From assembly GCA_017506865.1 (NCBI GenBank), contig JAFCMP010000533.1:612999-676998 (forward strand): a stretch of DNA of 64,000 nt. Direction: 5' to 3'. The translations under genes were made by a program, and so were the position numbers. Shown piece by piece: positions 10,452 through 25,400 of the stretch (position 1 is its first letter; every line of letters starts with the position of its first letter). Below the pieces are notes generated by a model. That model was not told the origin of the DNA, made no database searches, and saw only the letters and a program-made list of their open reading frames with translations. The stretch comes from Tribonema minus (Eukaryota; Sar; Xanthophyceae; Tribonematales; Tribonemataceae).

Positions 10452-13400
10452 TCACAGCGCCGCCGCCGCCGCCGCCGCTGCCGCCGCGCGCTCGCCCCGC
10501 AGCTCTGCAGCAGAGACAGCGGCGGCGGCGGCGAAAGCGGGGTTGCTGGCGTGCGCGTCGCCGTTGACGGCAGAGTGTCGGTGCATGCGCGCGACCGCCG
10601 CGGGGTGGTTCTGCAGGCGCAGCCCGCGCAGGTAGCGGTCGTCGCGCACGCTGTCGTGCAGGCTGCGCAGCCAGCGGTGCACAGGGCCGCTCAGCGCCTG
10701 CGGGGGAACGAGGGGAAGGGGAGAGGCGCGGCGTTTGTTGCGGGGTGTTAGGTTTTAATTGTGGATGGGTGGGTTTGGCATGTTTTGCAGGCTGCGCAGC
10801 CAGCGGTGCACGGGGCCGCTCAGCGCCTGGGGGGGGGTGAGGGGGTGGGGGGGGGGGGGCAGGCATTTAGTTCGGGTGACGGGAGTGGGCTGTATGGGGG
10901 GGCGGGGGGAGGGGGGGGCGAGAGACGCGGCGTTTGTTGCGGGTTATTGGTGTGGGTCATGAGTACGTTTGACATGTTTTGCAGGTACTAGCGGTGCACA
11001 GGGCCGCTCAGCGCTTGCGGGGGGTGGGGGGACGGGGGGAGGGGGGGGGGCAAACGGCGAGGGCACGTGAGCGTTTGCGGGTAAGTGGTGTGGTGCATGA
11101 GTAGGTTTGGCATGCTTTTGCAGGTACTAACGGCGCAGCACAGGGCCGCTCAGCGCCTGCGGCACGCACGGCGGAGAAGGGGGCGTGATGGGATGTTTGT
11201 TGCGGGTTGTTGGTGTCGGCGATGAGTAGGTTTTGCATGTTTTGCAAGAGCTACAACTTTTGGAGGGGCTCACAAGGGGTGGCGGTCATCGCGTGCAGTT
11301 CTGCGGGCGGGCTGCGGAGGCGAGTGGCGCGCAGCAGTAGCGCTCAAGGGCTGTGACAGCGGCGGCGACGGAGTGCACGACAGCGACTCTGGCACAGAAA
11401 ACACCGCACGCTCACGCGCGCGTGTAGTGTGCCAGCATGAGAGTTGCACAAAAGCGAGGTTTTGAAGTTTGTTTCTGACTGCAAGTGCCCCTTTTGTGGC
11501 GGACTGCATGCTCGGAATCGAGCAGACTCACCACGTGCCCCACAAGTACGCCCTTTGCACAGCATGCTATCATGTCGAGGTTTGCTCAAGACGTATTCCT
11601 GGTCGCCAAATGCGCCCTAAATACGCCTCATAGAAGTACGTTTTTGTGCAACCCTAGCCGCGACGCATGGCTGCGCCGTGCTCCGGCACCTCGGCGCGTC
11701 TGAGCGCTATGTAGATCATTGCTCGGCAGAACGGATCTGCAACACGCACACATTTATAAATAAAAGCACACCACCTTCTACACTACGCGCATTCAAGAGC
11801 GCTGTCGATAGCTGCTGCACCTCCTGAGTTTGGGCTACCAGCTGGAGCTGGCCTACCAAACACGTGAGATCTTTCCATACTGAACACCCATTTGCCCTCG
11901 AACGCTACAGAGCTCGCACACAGAAGTCTTTTGACCTGTGGATATGATGGCACTGTTTGACTCGTGGCCAATGACTGCAACAGCGGCGACCACGGTTATT
12001 GGTGGAAGGCACTTGCGGCTAACCATCCTTTGTCACCTAGAGCTCTACGATCTTTTGATTCGTTTCCAATATATACATAGAACCTTTGTGTTGGGGGCTA
12101 TCGGCTGGAGCTGGCCTACCGAACACGTGAGACCATTCCATACTGAACGCCCATGCCTCAAACGCTAAAAAGCTTGCACACAGAAGTCTTGTTGCCTACT
12201 GTGCTTATGGTGGCACTGTTTGACTCGTGGCCAATGACTGCAGCAGCGGCGATGGGTCAACGGTTATTGGTGGAAGGCACTTGCGGCTAACCATCCCTCG
12301 TCACCTAGAGCTCTGCGATCTTTTGATTCGTTTTTCTTACATAAATCTAGTGCGTAAGAGTGCATACGTACCTGCCCCAGCAGGATCATGACGTACGCCA
12401 GCAGCGCGCTGCGGAAGACGAGCAGCTGGAACGCGTGTGCGGGCAGCTCCACGAGGCCGCGCGCCGTGCGCGCTACGAAGGCGCCGGCGGGCGTGCGCCC
12501 CAGCCCGCGCGCGCGCGCTAGCGCCGTCGCCACCGCCTCTGCGTGTACAGGAATGCGACCATCCGCAGAGGCGTGGTGGTGAGGCAACAAGGTAGCAGTG
12601 AGGTAGGCACATGGGCGTACGTTGCTGCTAGGAGGTGTGATGTGGCGCTGCGGGGGCCTTATGGGTGAGAGCGCGCGCGTGTTGCAACTGCACGCGGGGG
12701 TGGTTGCAAGTGGCAGTGCGCGGCTCAGCTCATGTTGAGGTTGGGTTAGTTAGGGTTAGGGGTAGGGCTAGGTTAGCGCTGTGCGCCTGGGTGATGTCGA
12801 TACAAGGCATCTTGGCACCTGCACGACACCAGGTGTTGTCAATACAACACATCTTGGTACCTGTACGACACGCTACGCCTGCCGGTGCCGCCGTGTGCGC
12901 ACGCGTATACGCACAAGTCACAGGTTACGGATGCACTGGTCTGCACAGCATCACGTGCCGACATGAAGAAAACCCCACGCGGCCCTAACCCTAGCCAACC
13001 TGAGCCCAACCATCACTCCGATCCTCACTCCAACCCTAGCTCCTACCGCAACTGTGACTGATACGCACGTGCTGCCATCCCACGCGCGCAAACGTCAGAA
13101 AATGAGTCGCATCAGCGCTCTGATGTGGCAGCAGCGCTCACCTGACAGCGAGTCCGTCGTGCACACGAACCGATGTCAAACAGATGCAGCTAGAATTCCT
13201 GATGTATCCTAATGTTCTCTCAAGGCTGAGGCAGACGTGTAGCCATCGTTACAGAGGCGCACGTGTTAACGCACGAGTTGCGTCAGCGCTCCGAAGCGGT
13301 AGCAGCGCTCACCTGGCGGCGAGTTCGTCGCGCACACGAAGCGCAGGCGCGGTCAGCGTCATCGGTCACCAATGCAATGGTCTGTGGCGTGTTACATGGC

Positions 13401-16400
13401 GGCACTGGGGCAGCCCCCAGCTACCCTAACCCTGGCTGATTCCAACCCCACACCCAAGCCTAATCCTCCGTACGGCTCACCGTGACCCTAGTGTTTTTAA
13501 CCCTGATCGTAGCCCTTGCGCCCTGCCGCGTGCGCGCGCATGTCAGAAAACAAGTTACATCCAATTCAAAAAACGGGTCGCATCAGCGCTCTGAAGTGGC
13601 AGCAGCGCTCACCTGGCGGCGAGTCCGTCGCGCACAGGAAGCACATGGCTGCGGTGACCGCCGCGGGCACCGCCGCCGCCGCGGCGACGCCGCCGAGCGC
13701 CGGCAGCGCGAGCCGCAGCAGCAGTCTGCGCGCTTTTTCCGCTGCCCTCGGCTCGCCCCCCCTGCCCTCCAGAAGCAGTGCCCTGATGCAAAATTAGGGT
13801 TAGGGTTAGGTTGAGGGTTCATGCGAAGTGCGACGATAGACAATTGAAGGTGGGTGGGTGAGTGCGTGGCGGTGGCTGTGCTGTTGCTGAGATGTCGCTG
13901 CTGCTGCACGTGACTGAGAGGCGGCGGCGGCGCCCTGATGCAAAATTAGGGTCAGGGTTAGGGTTAGGGTCAATGCGAAATGCGATGATGGACAACAGAG
14001 GGTGTGAGAGCGTTGCGGTGGCTGGAGCTGTTGCTGCCATTGCTGCTGCTGCTGCTCGTGATTGAGAGGCGGCGGCGGCGCACGCGCGCAGAGGAGCGCC
14101 GCCGATGCGCATCCGTGCGGGGTCACAGCGCAGCGGACGCTAAAGACAGGGGGGATGCTGCTCATTACTGACAAGGCGGCGACGCAACAGCGGCACACGC
14201 GCAGAGCGCTGCTGTGAATGCACGTTTGAGCAGGCTCACAATGCAGCGTGAGCTCAACCGGCAGGGGGATCGCGCACGCCACGACAGCTCCGCTGTAGCC
14301 TGCCGCCGCAGGCACACAGCTACCCAACACGAGGCCCCGGGTGCTGTCAGTCTACGGCGCGCCGCTCGCCACGCCCGCACGCACAAGGATACATACATAT
14401 CAACACGCGTATGAAGGGCTGGTAGGGTCACGACTTGCGGCGTTGCAATGACCGCATCACGGTCCTGCGCTGCCAGCCTGTTGTCGATGCCAGCGCTGTT
14501 CTGGTCGCAGCCAAATGTTGGTGCCACCGTACTTTTCGCCACAACGGCGTCAGGTGCGCTTTCTCGTGTGATTTCCCTCGCAAATCTGTGGGCGCCGAGC
14601 GCGCCGCGCACATAAAGCACATAACCATAATGCTGCTGCCGACGCGCAGCCACCCGCGCGCGAGGCGCGGCATGCGCGCTGTCAGACTACAGCACGCCGC
14701 TCGCCACACCCCGCACACACACAACCATACGTACATACATACATACATGTCTACATACCTGTGGGCGCCGAGCGCGCCGCGCACGCGCGCGCGCCACGGC
14801 GCGCCGCCGCCGTCGCACAGCCCCACCGCCGCCGCCGCGGCCCACGCCGCCTGCGCCGCTGCCGCCGCCGCAAACCAGCGCGCCGCCGCCGCCGCGGGCC
14901 GCTGCAGCGGCGACAGCGCCGCCCAGCCGCCGGCGCGCCAGTCCGCCGGCGACAGCGCGCACGCCGCGCGCAGCAGCGCCGCCACGAGCGCCGGCGTCGC
15001 GAGCCCCCAGAGCGCCCAGAAGAGCGCGAGCGCTGCGGCGCAGGCGGCGGGGAGGGGGGGGGGGCGCCACGCGGGGGCGCGCGCTGCGGCGGCGGCGGCG
15101 CGCGGCGCCGCCCAGACGAGGCACCTGCGGAGAGAGACGGCGGGGGGTGTGGGGGTGGGGGTGGGGGGGGAGGGGGGCGGTTGTGTTTGAGATTTTGGCG
15201 ATGTGTGTGCGTGAGCGGTCAGTCACCCAGCCAAGGGGGGGGGGGGGCGCACGAGGTACCTGCGGGGAGAGGCGGCAGGGGGGTAGGGGACATTTGTGTC
15301 GGGTGATGCATGTGCGTGTGAGCAGTCGGGGGGCAGGGGGAGCGGGGGGGGGAGGGGCATACGAGGCACGGCGGTGGCGGCGGCGCGACGCAGCTGAAGA
15401 GGGGTGTAAGGGGCAGTGCAGGCGGCGAATCATGGCACCTGTGTCGCCAATGGCTAAGCTGGCATGTGCCAGTCTTGGAGGCGGGGGCAGGCGCCGCGGT
15501 GGCAGCAGCAGACGCCCGTAGCCGCGCGGATAGCAGTGTGCCGCAGCAGTGCTCAGCAGCAACACGCCTGTCATGCCGCGCCAGCACATCAGCAACGCGC
15601 CATCTTGGCAGAAGGCGAACTGGGGGCGGCGTACGTTTTTTTGTTGGTCTAGGGTAGGTTTACTTCCAGTTGCCAGCCCTATACCCTGCGGCAGCAGCAG
15701 CGCGCACCCATGATGACAATGTAGGCCAGCCCAGCTGAATCAGGGAATTTGAGAGAAAGGAGGATTTGGGGTATGAATCTCTCTGCATTTCTCATATCCT
15801 ACACCCTACGGCGGCACCAGCGGCAGCAGCAGCGCTCACCTGATGATGACGATGCCGACTGCGAACGTGAACGGGTCGTGGGACCACGCCAGCGGCATGC
15901 GCAGCGCGCTTTGGGTATGTATCGCTCCACATTTCGCATACCCCATACCCGAGCAGCAGCGCTCACCTGATGATGACGATGCCGACTGCAAGGCAAATGG
16001 CATATGTATCGCTCCACGTTTTGCATACCCTATACCCTAGCAGCAGCGCTCACCTGATGATCACGATGCCCACTGCAAACGCGGGTCGTGCGACCACACC
16101 AGCGGCACGCAGCCACATTTCACATGCCCCTTTCTATATATACATATCCTACAGCGGCGACAGCAACAGCGCGCGCCCACCTGATGATGACGATGCCCAC
16201 CGCGAAGGCAAATGGGTGGTGCGACCACGCCAGCGGCACGCGCAGCGCGCCTGGGGTATGTATCGCTTCACGGTTCACTTACCCTACACCCTACGTATAC
16301 GCCACCAGCGACGGCAGCAGCGCTCACCTGATGATGATGATGCCGACCGCAAAGGCAAACGGGTCGTGCGACCACGCCAGCGGCACGCGCAGCGCGGCGA

Positions 16401-19400
16401 ACGCGGCGCGCCCGAGCGCGAACGGCACGCACACCGTCGTCGCGCAGCGCGCGAGCGTGTGGACCCAGGCCACCGCCAGCAGCGCCGCCATCTGCGCGCG
16501 CGCGCATGCGCAAGGGGGAAGGGGGGGGGGGGGGGATCAGCATGATATGTGACGGCGGCCGCGGCTCAGCGAGAGGGTGCCAACTGATATGCGCGCAAAA
16601 AAATTGAGGCGCGGCGTCACTACGACCGTCGACGAGATATGTGGCAGGGCCCCGCTGATACTGCCTGTGCCAGGGAGGCGGGCAACGAAGTACCACTTCT
16701 TGCTCAGGGTGCGCAAAGCCAGACTATTGATGTCAAGCGTGCTACCAGAGACCACTTCAACAAAGTGCTTTCATGCTCGCTGACGATCAGTCTTGGTGTT
16801 GGGCTTAGTCCGTGGTGAGGATTCGGCATAGGCTCGCAGCTGTGCAAGCGCAGAACCGCGTCTACCACCGCTATGTGACTTCTTTCTTGTCGATTCTCAG
16901 TTGGGGCACGAAAAGCTGAGATAATTAATGTCAAGCTTGGTACCTGTACTCTATGGAATCCAAACCCTAATCCTAAACCTGCAACATAGTGACTTGCGAC
17001 TCACCGGCTGCGCGACCTAACCCTAACCCTAACCCTAGCCCTAACCCTGAGCCTGTGCTTCTTCCACTTTGCCGTACCAGTGGACTCACCCTAACCCAAA
17101 GCCCGACCCTATTGACCCTGAACCCTAATCCTGACGCAAGCCCTTACCCTTACCCTAACCCTAACTCTAACCCTAATCCTACCACGTAGAGGACTCACCG
17201 GCAACGCGACCCCCAGCCTGCCCTGAATATAAAACCTAACCCTAACCCCAACCTAGCCCCAATCCTAGCCCTAATCCAAGAGTTAACCTTTACTTCAACC
17301 CTACTTCTATCACATAGGTGACTCACCGGCGGCGCGACCCCGAGCCTGCCCTGAGGGCTCCTGCGCGGTGCCAGGCTGCGCTCGACGGGCCCCTTGTACT
17401 CGCCACCCCACGCCCACCGTCCCTGACCAGATACAAAACGTAAATAGCATAAAAGTTCGTGTCGCATTTCAGCACACCGTCGAGCATTTACACACAGCGC
17501 AGTGGCGCAGATGAATGATTGCAGTTCGCAGTTCGTTCCAAGGGGTTCAGGCGGGGTGCCAGGCTGCGCTCGACGAACCTCCTTGTACTCGCCGCCCCAT
17601 GCCCACCGTCCCTGTTTACATGCAAAATATGTCAGTTAAGGTCGTGACGCATCCAAGCAGATGCGCTTGGGGATAGGTTTAGCATGAGGTTTCGTTGCGG
17701 AGCGTCACAACGCATTCAAGCAATTGAAGTTCGTTCCCCAACCGTCGCTGACCAGATGCAATGCGTCATCTGCGGAAGGTCATGGCGCATTTCAAGAATG
17801 TGAAATCTGCTGCTGCTTGAGGGGGTGAGGCAGACTGCGCTCTGCGGCCCCCGTGAGAACTCGCCGCCCGAGCCCGTGAACAGCGCACGCAACCAGCGCC
17901 GAGTAGCACTTTCCAGTAGGGAGTAGGGAGTGGCAAATTTGGAAGCGCTCGGAGCACACCACCCGCAGCCAACACTACAGCGTTGCACGCACACCTGCCT
18001 CTGGTGAGCGCACACACGAAACTCTCTCCTCAACTTCAACTTGAACTGTGTATGCGCACGCGGCACCGCTCGTCACCTGGTGCGCGGCCGCGGGGTCGTC
18101 CCAGCCGGCAGTACCGAAAATCGTGAAGCCGGCAGTACCGTATAGAAGTATCGTGAAGTCTAAGCCCTTCGGCACTTCGAATCTGCGGCGAACACACGAA
18201 CCTTGTCTCGGTAACCTCAAGTTGAAGTACATCCTGCGTGGCAGCGCTCGTCACCTGGTGCGCGCCCGAAGGGTCGTCCCAGCCGGGCGGCGTTCTATGG
18301 GGCCCCTTGCACTTACCTGCCCCCCGCCCCTGGACAAGTATAGAAATGTCAGTGCCAGGGTGCGTGTGCGTGCGTGCGCGGGCAGCTGCGACCGCAGGCG
18401 AGTAGCGCATTCGGATATTGTGTTCATCGCCTGATGCGCGCCCATGGGGTCATCTGCGCTCCAGCCCTCCGCCTGACCTCCCTTACTCACAGGGACTCAG
18501 AGCACACCGCCCAGAGCTGATACAACAGCGTTGCACCTGCTGCACGCGCAAGCGTAAAAAACCCGGTAACCTCAAGTTGAAGCACATGCGTACGCAGCAG
18601 CGCTCATCACCTGATGCGCGCCCGCGGGGTCGTCCCAGCCGGGCGGCGGCCGCACGAGCGGCGCGCCCACCACAATGCCGTCGTCCTCGTCGCTGCCGCG
18701 CAGGCCAGAGTCGAGAGCGATAGGCGCATCTGGGGGAGCGGGGGGGGATTTGAGGGGGGGGAAGCTGCGATCAGGCAGTGCCAGGGTGAGGGAGAGCTGA
18801 GCAGTGATCACGATAGGGCGCCAAGCTGGGGAGGAAGGGGGGGGGGGTCATGATCAGGCAGGGCCAGGAAGAAGGAGAGCTGAGCAGTGATCGTGAGCGC
18901 TGCTGTGTAGACCAAAGTCCAGAGCGATGGGCGCCACGTTTGAAGGGGTGTGTGAGGGGGGGGGGTATACATATACGCGTCGAAATTCACGCCGTCCAAA
19001 ATTTCTACTGTCTATGAAACGCATGTTGCACTTGCACTTTTGAAGTGTTTCTTGTTGAAGTGCTTCTTGCTGAGGAAACCAAGGAGTTTGTATTCACATT
19101 AGAGGTCAGCGGGGGGAGCGGCAATCAGGCAGTGCCAAAGAGAGGGAGAGCTGAGCACTGATCACGAACGGGCTCACGCACTGCGGCGGCCATGCGCAAC
19201 CGTGGAGCGACAGCGGTCAATGGAGGGTATGAAGTGAAAGCGATGGGCGGCGGCGCCGCACAGTGAGGCAAGCCAGCACGGAGGATGGGGGGCGAGCTAA
19301 CGGCCGACCACGCAACCCTAACCCTAACCCTAACTTGAAGCTGGTGCAAGGTGTTGGGCAATGTTGTTGCCCCCTCAAATCGATGTGTCAGGCAACGTTG

Positions 19401-22400
19401 CCTCTTACACAGTGTGTGGGTGGTGACAATGCGGACGTGTGGCCAGTCTAGAGCTAACCCTAGTTATTAGCCTGACCCTACTCCCCGACCGTTCCCCCCA
19501 AGGGCCTCCTGAAACGGTGCCGCGCGATGCACTGACTCCACCGGACTGCAGGCACGCAGTGGCCAAAGCGCACGACGAGATTACATAGATCACGTAGACT
19601 GAAAAGCGATGTCAAGCCCGTGAAGCCAGCGTATAGGCCGCGATCACCGAGCGCAAACGGACATGACAAGAGGGTGGTCGTGACTCGTGAGCAGGAACAC
19701 TGCGGATACAAGTACTTTGCAGATGAGTCCTTGCAGATGAGTCAGGACGCAACGCAGCTTTCTGCACTTTCTGGGCACCTGGCGCTCCGTCAGAGCTAGC
19801 GCGAAGGATGCTAACCCTAACCCTAACTCTAACCCTAAGGAAGGGGGACACGTGGTGGGGGGAGAGACAGAAGTGCGCCGCGCATCACACGTCACAGCTG
19901 GGGGTAGGTAGGCATTGATTATGGGCACGCGCGCGAGCAACGCCGTTGAACTTCAACAAGAAACTTCAACTGTAGTTTTTTTTTGGCAGTTTGACTGCGC
20001 CTTTTTGTGCCTTTGGGACAAACATCCCAGGTCGTGAAGCTTCAAATTCTCAACAAGTGCAAGAACAAGAACGGGAGCGCTGACGTCGGCGCTGGTGAGT
20101 GGACGCGCGCATCGTCAACTTCAACGACTTCATCACAACAAGTTCACATGGTGACGCTCACCTCCACCGGGGACCACATCGTAGGGCAGGTCAGGCCGCC
20201 CGCCCGCCACCGGCAGCCTCACGAGCGGATTTTCAGGGCCCGCTGCTCAGGCGTGAGAATTGGGCGGGGGGGGGGGGGAGGGGGAGGGGGAAGGGGGGGA
20301 GTTGGCTTAAGGTTAGGCATAGTGCGGCACTGCAGTCACCTGAGCCGCCGGCGCTAAGGGCTAGGGTTGCGCTTTGGGATGCACTTTACGACGAGAACAG
20401 GACCCAAGCGGCGAGCGCGTGCGCTCAGACCTCAAAGCTGAATTGGGGGGGGGGGGGGGCAGTTGGATTAGAGTTTTAAACCATAATGCGGCACCGCGGT
20501 CACCTAAGCTGCTGGCGCTGCCGGCGCTAACGGCTAGGGTTGCGGTTTGGGATGTGCTCAACGATGCGGAACAGTGATGCTCAGCGGCAGCCTCACCCCA
20601 GCCCCAACCCTAACCCTAACCCTAAGGGGGACAGCCGGCTGAGTTCTGTACAGCGGAATGGTGATGGGCGGGTGCTGCAAGCGCTGCTGCGGCTGCAACG
20701 ACAGCGCGCGCTCGTGTCCGCATGGCATGGGAAGTCTGGAAACCTAACCCTGAACCCCATTTCAGGCCCTGCGTGCGCAAGACGCTGTGCTAGTTGATTG
20801 GCAATCCCGTTGTGCAGGCTCATCGGTGGCGACAGTATAGACAGATATATGTACCTGTGTATATGCGTCCGCACGCACCCAAACATCGACCGCAACTTGT
20901 AACTTCAAGACAGCAAGACAACAGGCCCTCGAACGCTTCGACTAACAAAACATTGGTTGAGGTGCAAACCTCAGAGGCGGCACTGACATCTTATTGGATT
21001 GGTACATCCTAGTTTGAAAGCATTTTACCCCACAGCTGAACTTCAAACGCGGCCGACCCAACCCCCCACCAACGCCACAGACAACAGGCCTAACAAATAG
21101 GCACTTGCGCTTGCACGAGCCTTGCACCACCATCAGATTCATGAGCCTGCGACCCTGTGCATCGCGCCGCGGGCATATTCTGTACTGCTCCATGAACTGC
21201 TCGCTGTACTACTCACTGTATTCTCCATCACACTTTAACGCACGAGCCGCAAACCACGCCCAGATTATCAACCGACGCTTGCTACAAGAGGGGTAATATG
21301 ATGCCATGGACTGACGCAAAAATTCGGCCCGAAACACTTTTTTTTTTTGTCCGATAACTCTGTGCAGGACTGTAGTTACAAGGCTGCATTTGCATTAAAC
21401 ACTCCTTGCTGTACAACTGAGAGTGCACTGTACTTTGTGTACTCCGCTTGAGGGGCGGAAACCATGTCCAGATTGTATGCAGTATACATATAGCATGTAT
21501 ACATATAGCATGTCTGCTCATGTGCGCCGCGGCGACGCAGAGCTTGCGAATGAACTTCAACTCTGTGCCGGACCCTGTACGCGTGCTTGCACTGTACTAT
21601 GAGCGAGTACGCTGTACTGCTGGCTGTACTGGCGCGCGCACCTGGCTGCCCGTCGAGCGTGCATGCCAGAATCGGCAGCGGCAGCAGGTACTGCGAGTAC
21701 ACTGTATTACTTGCTTGCCTTACACTACAAGTACACTGTACTGCTTGCTTGCACTGTACTATAAGTACACTGTACTAAGAGTACACTGTACTGCTTGCCG
21801 TACTGGCGCACCTGGCCGCCCGTCGAGCGTGCGCGCCAGAATTGGCAGCGGCAGCAGGTAACGCGTGAGCCCCAGGCGCTGGCACCAGCGCACGAGCCAC
21901 TCGTGCTGCGTGCGCCCTATGGAGTCCTGCGATGGATCGATGATTGCGCGGGGGGGCAGCCAAGGGTTACGGGTAGGGTTAGGGTTAGGGTCAGGGTTGG
22001 CGGAGCAGTTAGGATTGAGGGCGCGGGAGCGCGTGTGAATACGGTGCGTGCATGTAGAACACAGAGGAGAGCGATGCATTCTTCAAGTATATACTTCTAC
22101 TTCTTTAGCCGCTCCTGCTGCGTGCGCTCTACCGCCAACAATCGAGCGGAGTGGGAGCAGGAGCATGTGTGAGTATGGTGTGGGTATGAAACTACTGGAA
22201 CAAATGTATGAATTGAAAAATACATACTTCTATCATTGAAGTGGCCCCTCGTGCTGCGTGCGCCCGATAGAGTCCTGCGATGGATCGATGATTGCACGGG
22301 GGTGGGGGCGAGGGTCAGGGTTAGGGTTCGAAAGCAGGTAGCTCGTGAGGCCCAGGCAAAATATATGCTATATAGTGGGATAACACCCAACATACTTCCA

Positions 22401-25400
22401 TGTTGTTACCTTTGAGTGCATGTGGCAAAAATAACACTTCTTCATACACATGGAAACGAATTAAAAGATTGTATATATATATATATAGAAGTACATATAT
22501 ATACTTCAAAGTATATATATTACTGCAAATAAAGTGCAATATACAAATACGTGTTGCTTGTCTGTGGGTGCCATGCGGCAAAGCGGACCTTGTAGCGCTC
22601 CACGAAGGCTAGCACGGCCAGGTGGGACACGACCAGCTCCATGCACATAGATTATACAAATACATGCTATGCATTCATGTGAACGTGCATCCATGTTAAA
22701 ACAACGTGCTTCCTGTATGGATGTCTCTCTCCATATTTACTGTTTACATTGTGGGACATACAAATTTATGTTGTTTATCTTGGCGTGCATGTCGTTACAG
22801 CTAACCTTGTAGCGCTCCAGGAAGGCCAGCATGGCCAGGTGGAACACGACAAGCTCCATGGGCACCTGTAGCTGCGGCACGAGGTACTGCAGCCGCAGCG
22901 CCACTGGCAGAACCCCCGGCAGCGCCGCCTGTTGCGAGGTTCGCATGCGAGAAGTTGTCAGGTGAAGATGAGCTGATGCAACACAGTAGGCCTTCAGCAT
23001 CGTGTGACAGCATTGCGCCAGTATTCACAAGTGGCTTTTTTGTTGTTGCTGGCGTGCATGCCACCGGCAGAACCCCCGGCAGCGCCGCCTGCGCGGGCAG
23101 CGCGAAAGGGGGCGAGGTGAAGATGAGACAATGCTACAGTAGGCCTTCAGCATCATGTAACGGGTACTGCAGCCGCAGCGCCACCGGCGGAACCCCCGGG
23201 AGCGCCGCCTGTGTAGGGGCAGCATAAAACAGTTGAAGATGAGCCGATGCCAGGCCTTCAGGACCGTATACCTACTTAAGGTAACAGCTTCTGGGTCAGT
23301 GTTGAGAAGTGGTTTGTTTGCCGTTGCTGATGTGCGTGCGAGCGGTGACGGCAGCAGCATACGCTGCCATTGCACAACTGGAGATGATTGAGTGTCGGCG
23401 ATGGCAGCAGCATACCGGCGCCGCGGCGCAATTGATATTGCTGATTTGTCAGCGCTGGCAGCAGCATACTGCGATGCGGCGCAATTGATCTTGCTGCCGT
23501 GCCAGCGTTGGCAGTAGCATATGCCGCCGCGGCGCAACCATGTTGCTGATGTGACTGCAGCTGCAGCATCATAGAGCTCTACGATCTTTTGTTTCTTTGT
23601 CCATGACACTGCGGCGCATTGTTTTTTGTGACGCGCCAGCGGTAGCAGCAGAAAACCACGCTGCGTTGCAATATTGCTGACATGCCTGCGCTGGCAACAG
23701 ATTACGACACGGCGGCGCAATGCAGATGGCGAAGCTCGTGGCTGTAAGTGTGTCACGCAGACGCAGGATACCGGCAGTGTGCACTTGCGAGTACTGAACG
23801 AGATTTGCGTGCTGCTGCATACTTGCGCCTGGTGGTGTCTTTCATGCACGGTTCACATCACAGTGCGTGCCGCCACACCACCACACACAGGGCAGCAGCG
23901 GCGCGATGCGTGGAAGAGCATTCTGGGCACGTGGTACTGATGCGCGCCGAGAGTGACTTGAAGTTGAAGTTGACCCTGCCTGCGGCCCCAAGATACTTCC
24001 AACAAAGGTCATACACTGCAACAAAAAACTTCACAGGAGGAGCGACGTCGGTCGCATCAGCGAGCTCATCGCAGCGATGCACGACGGCATAGAGATGAAG
24101 AGCAGCACTTGATATCAGATACTTAACATCACCACTGCAACACGACTCACCGCCGCGATGCGCGACGGCACCCAGACGAAGAGCAACAGCAGCGCCGCGT
24201 AGGTAGCTAGTGTACGTTAAACATTGTACCTAGGCTTGGCCCTGGCACTGACCTTAAAACCCCTCGCCTGTTCAAGCTACTTCAGCATCACCACTTCAAC
24301 TCACCGCGGCGATGCGCAACAGAACCCAGACAAAGAGCAGCAGCAGCGCGACGTAGATGGCCAGGCTCATGGCCATGCAGCGCGCGTGCGCATCGGGGCA
24401 TGCACTCACCGCGTTGCGTCAACCTCAATCCCTGACCGTGAGCCTCAACTACTTCAACATCACCACTTCGACTCACCGCGGCGATGCGCGACGGCACCCA
24501 CACGAAGAGCAGCAGCAGCGCGACGAGGATGGCCAGTGCACGCTAGACATTATCCGCAAAGAGGGTCGGCCCTACCCCTGACCTAAACCCTTGGCCTGTT
24601 CAAAGCTACTTCAGCATCACAAATTTCGACTCACTGCGGCGATGCGTGACGGCACCCACACGAAGAGCAGCAGCAGCGCGACATAGATGGCGAGGCCCAT
24701 GGCCATCCGGCGCGCGTGCGTGCGCATTGAGAGATGCACTCAGCGCATTGCGTCAACCTCAATTCCTGACGCGTGAGCCTCAACTACTACAACATCAACA
24801 CTTCAACTCACCTCGGCGATGCGCGACGGCACCCAGATGAAGAGCAGCAGCAGCGCGACGGACATGCCCAGGGCACGCTGTATCATTGTACCTACAAAGA
24901 TGGGCCTTACATCTGACCCTAACCCTTCGCCTCTTCGAAATTGTTCTATATCACCACTTCAAAGAACAACTCACCGCGGCGATGCGCGAGGGCACCCAGA
25001 CGAACAGCAGCAGCAGCGCGACATAGATGGCGAGGCTCATGGCCATGCGGCGCGCGTGCGTGCGCCCGCTCTCCTGCAGCAGCGACCCCAGCAGGTCGGG
25101 GTGTGGCTCCTGCGGCCGGATGACGCCCGCCAGAACCTGAGGGGGTGTGTTGGGGGGAGAAGGCATCAATTAAGCAAATTGTGGAATAAGGTCGTACAGG
25201 GGGGGGGGGGGGGGGGGGTATCAATCAAGCAAGTTGTGGAGTCAGGTGGGGGTGCAGTTCATGCGGCTGGACGCCTGCCAGAACCTGAGGTGAGGGGGTG
25301 GGGTGGGGGTGGGGGGGAGGCATCAATCAAGCAAGCTGTGAGAATCTGAGGGGAGGGGGTTGGGGGGGGGGGGGGAAGAAGGCATCAATGAAGCAAGTTG

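Noticed and set aside
14687-15595. 302-codon Pro/Arg-rich minus-strand open frame
   Set aside because: It overlaps Doa10 exon 17 in the wrong frame. The frame that continues the family and fits both splice phases is a different one; this one is a by-product of GC richness.
24147-25136. Plain minisatellite or CRISPR-like array
   Set aside because: Units contain splice sites and coding sequence of the adjacent exon, spacers are not uniform, and the genome is eukaryotic.
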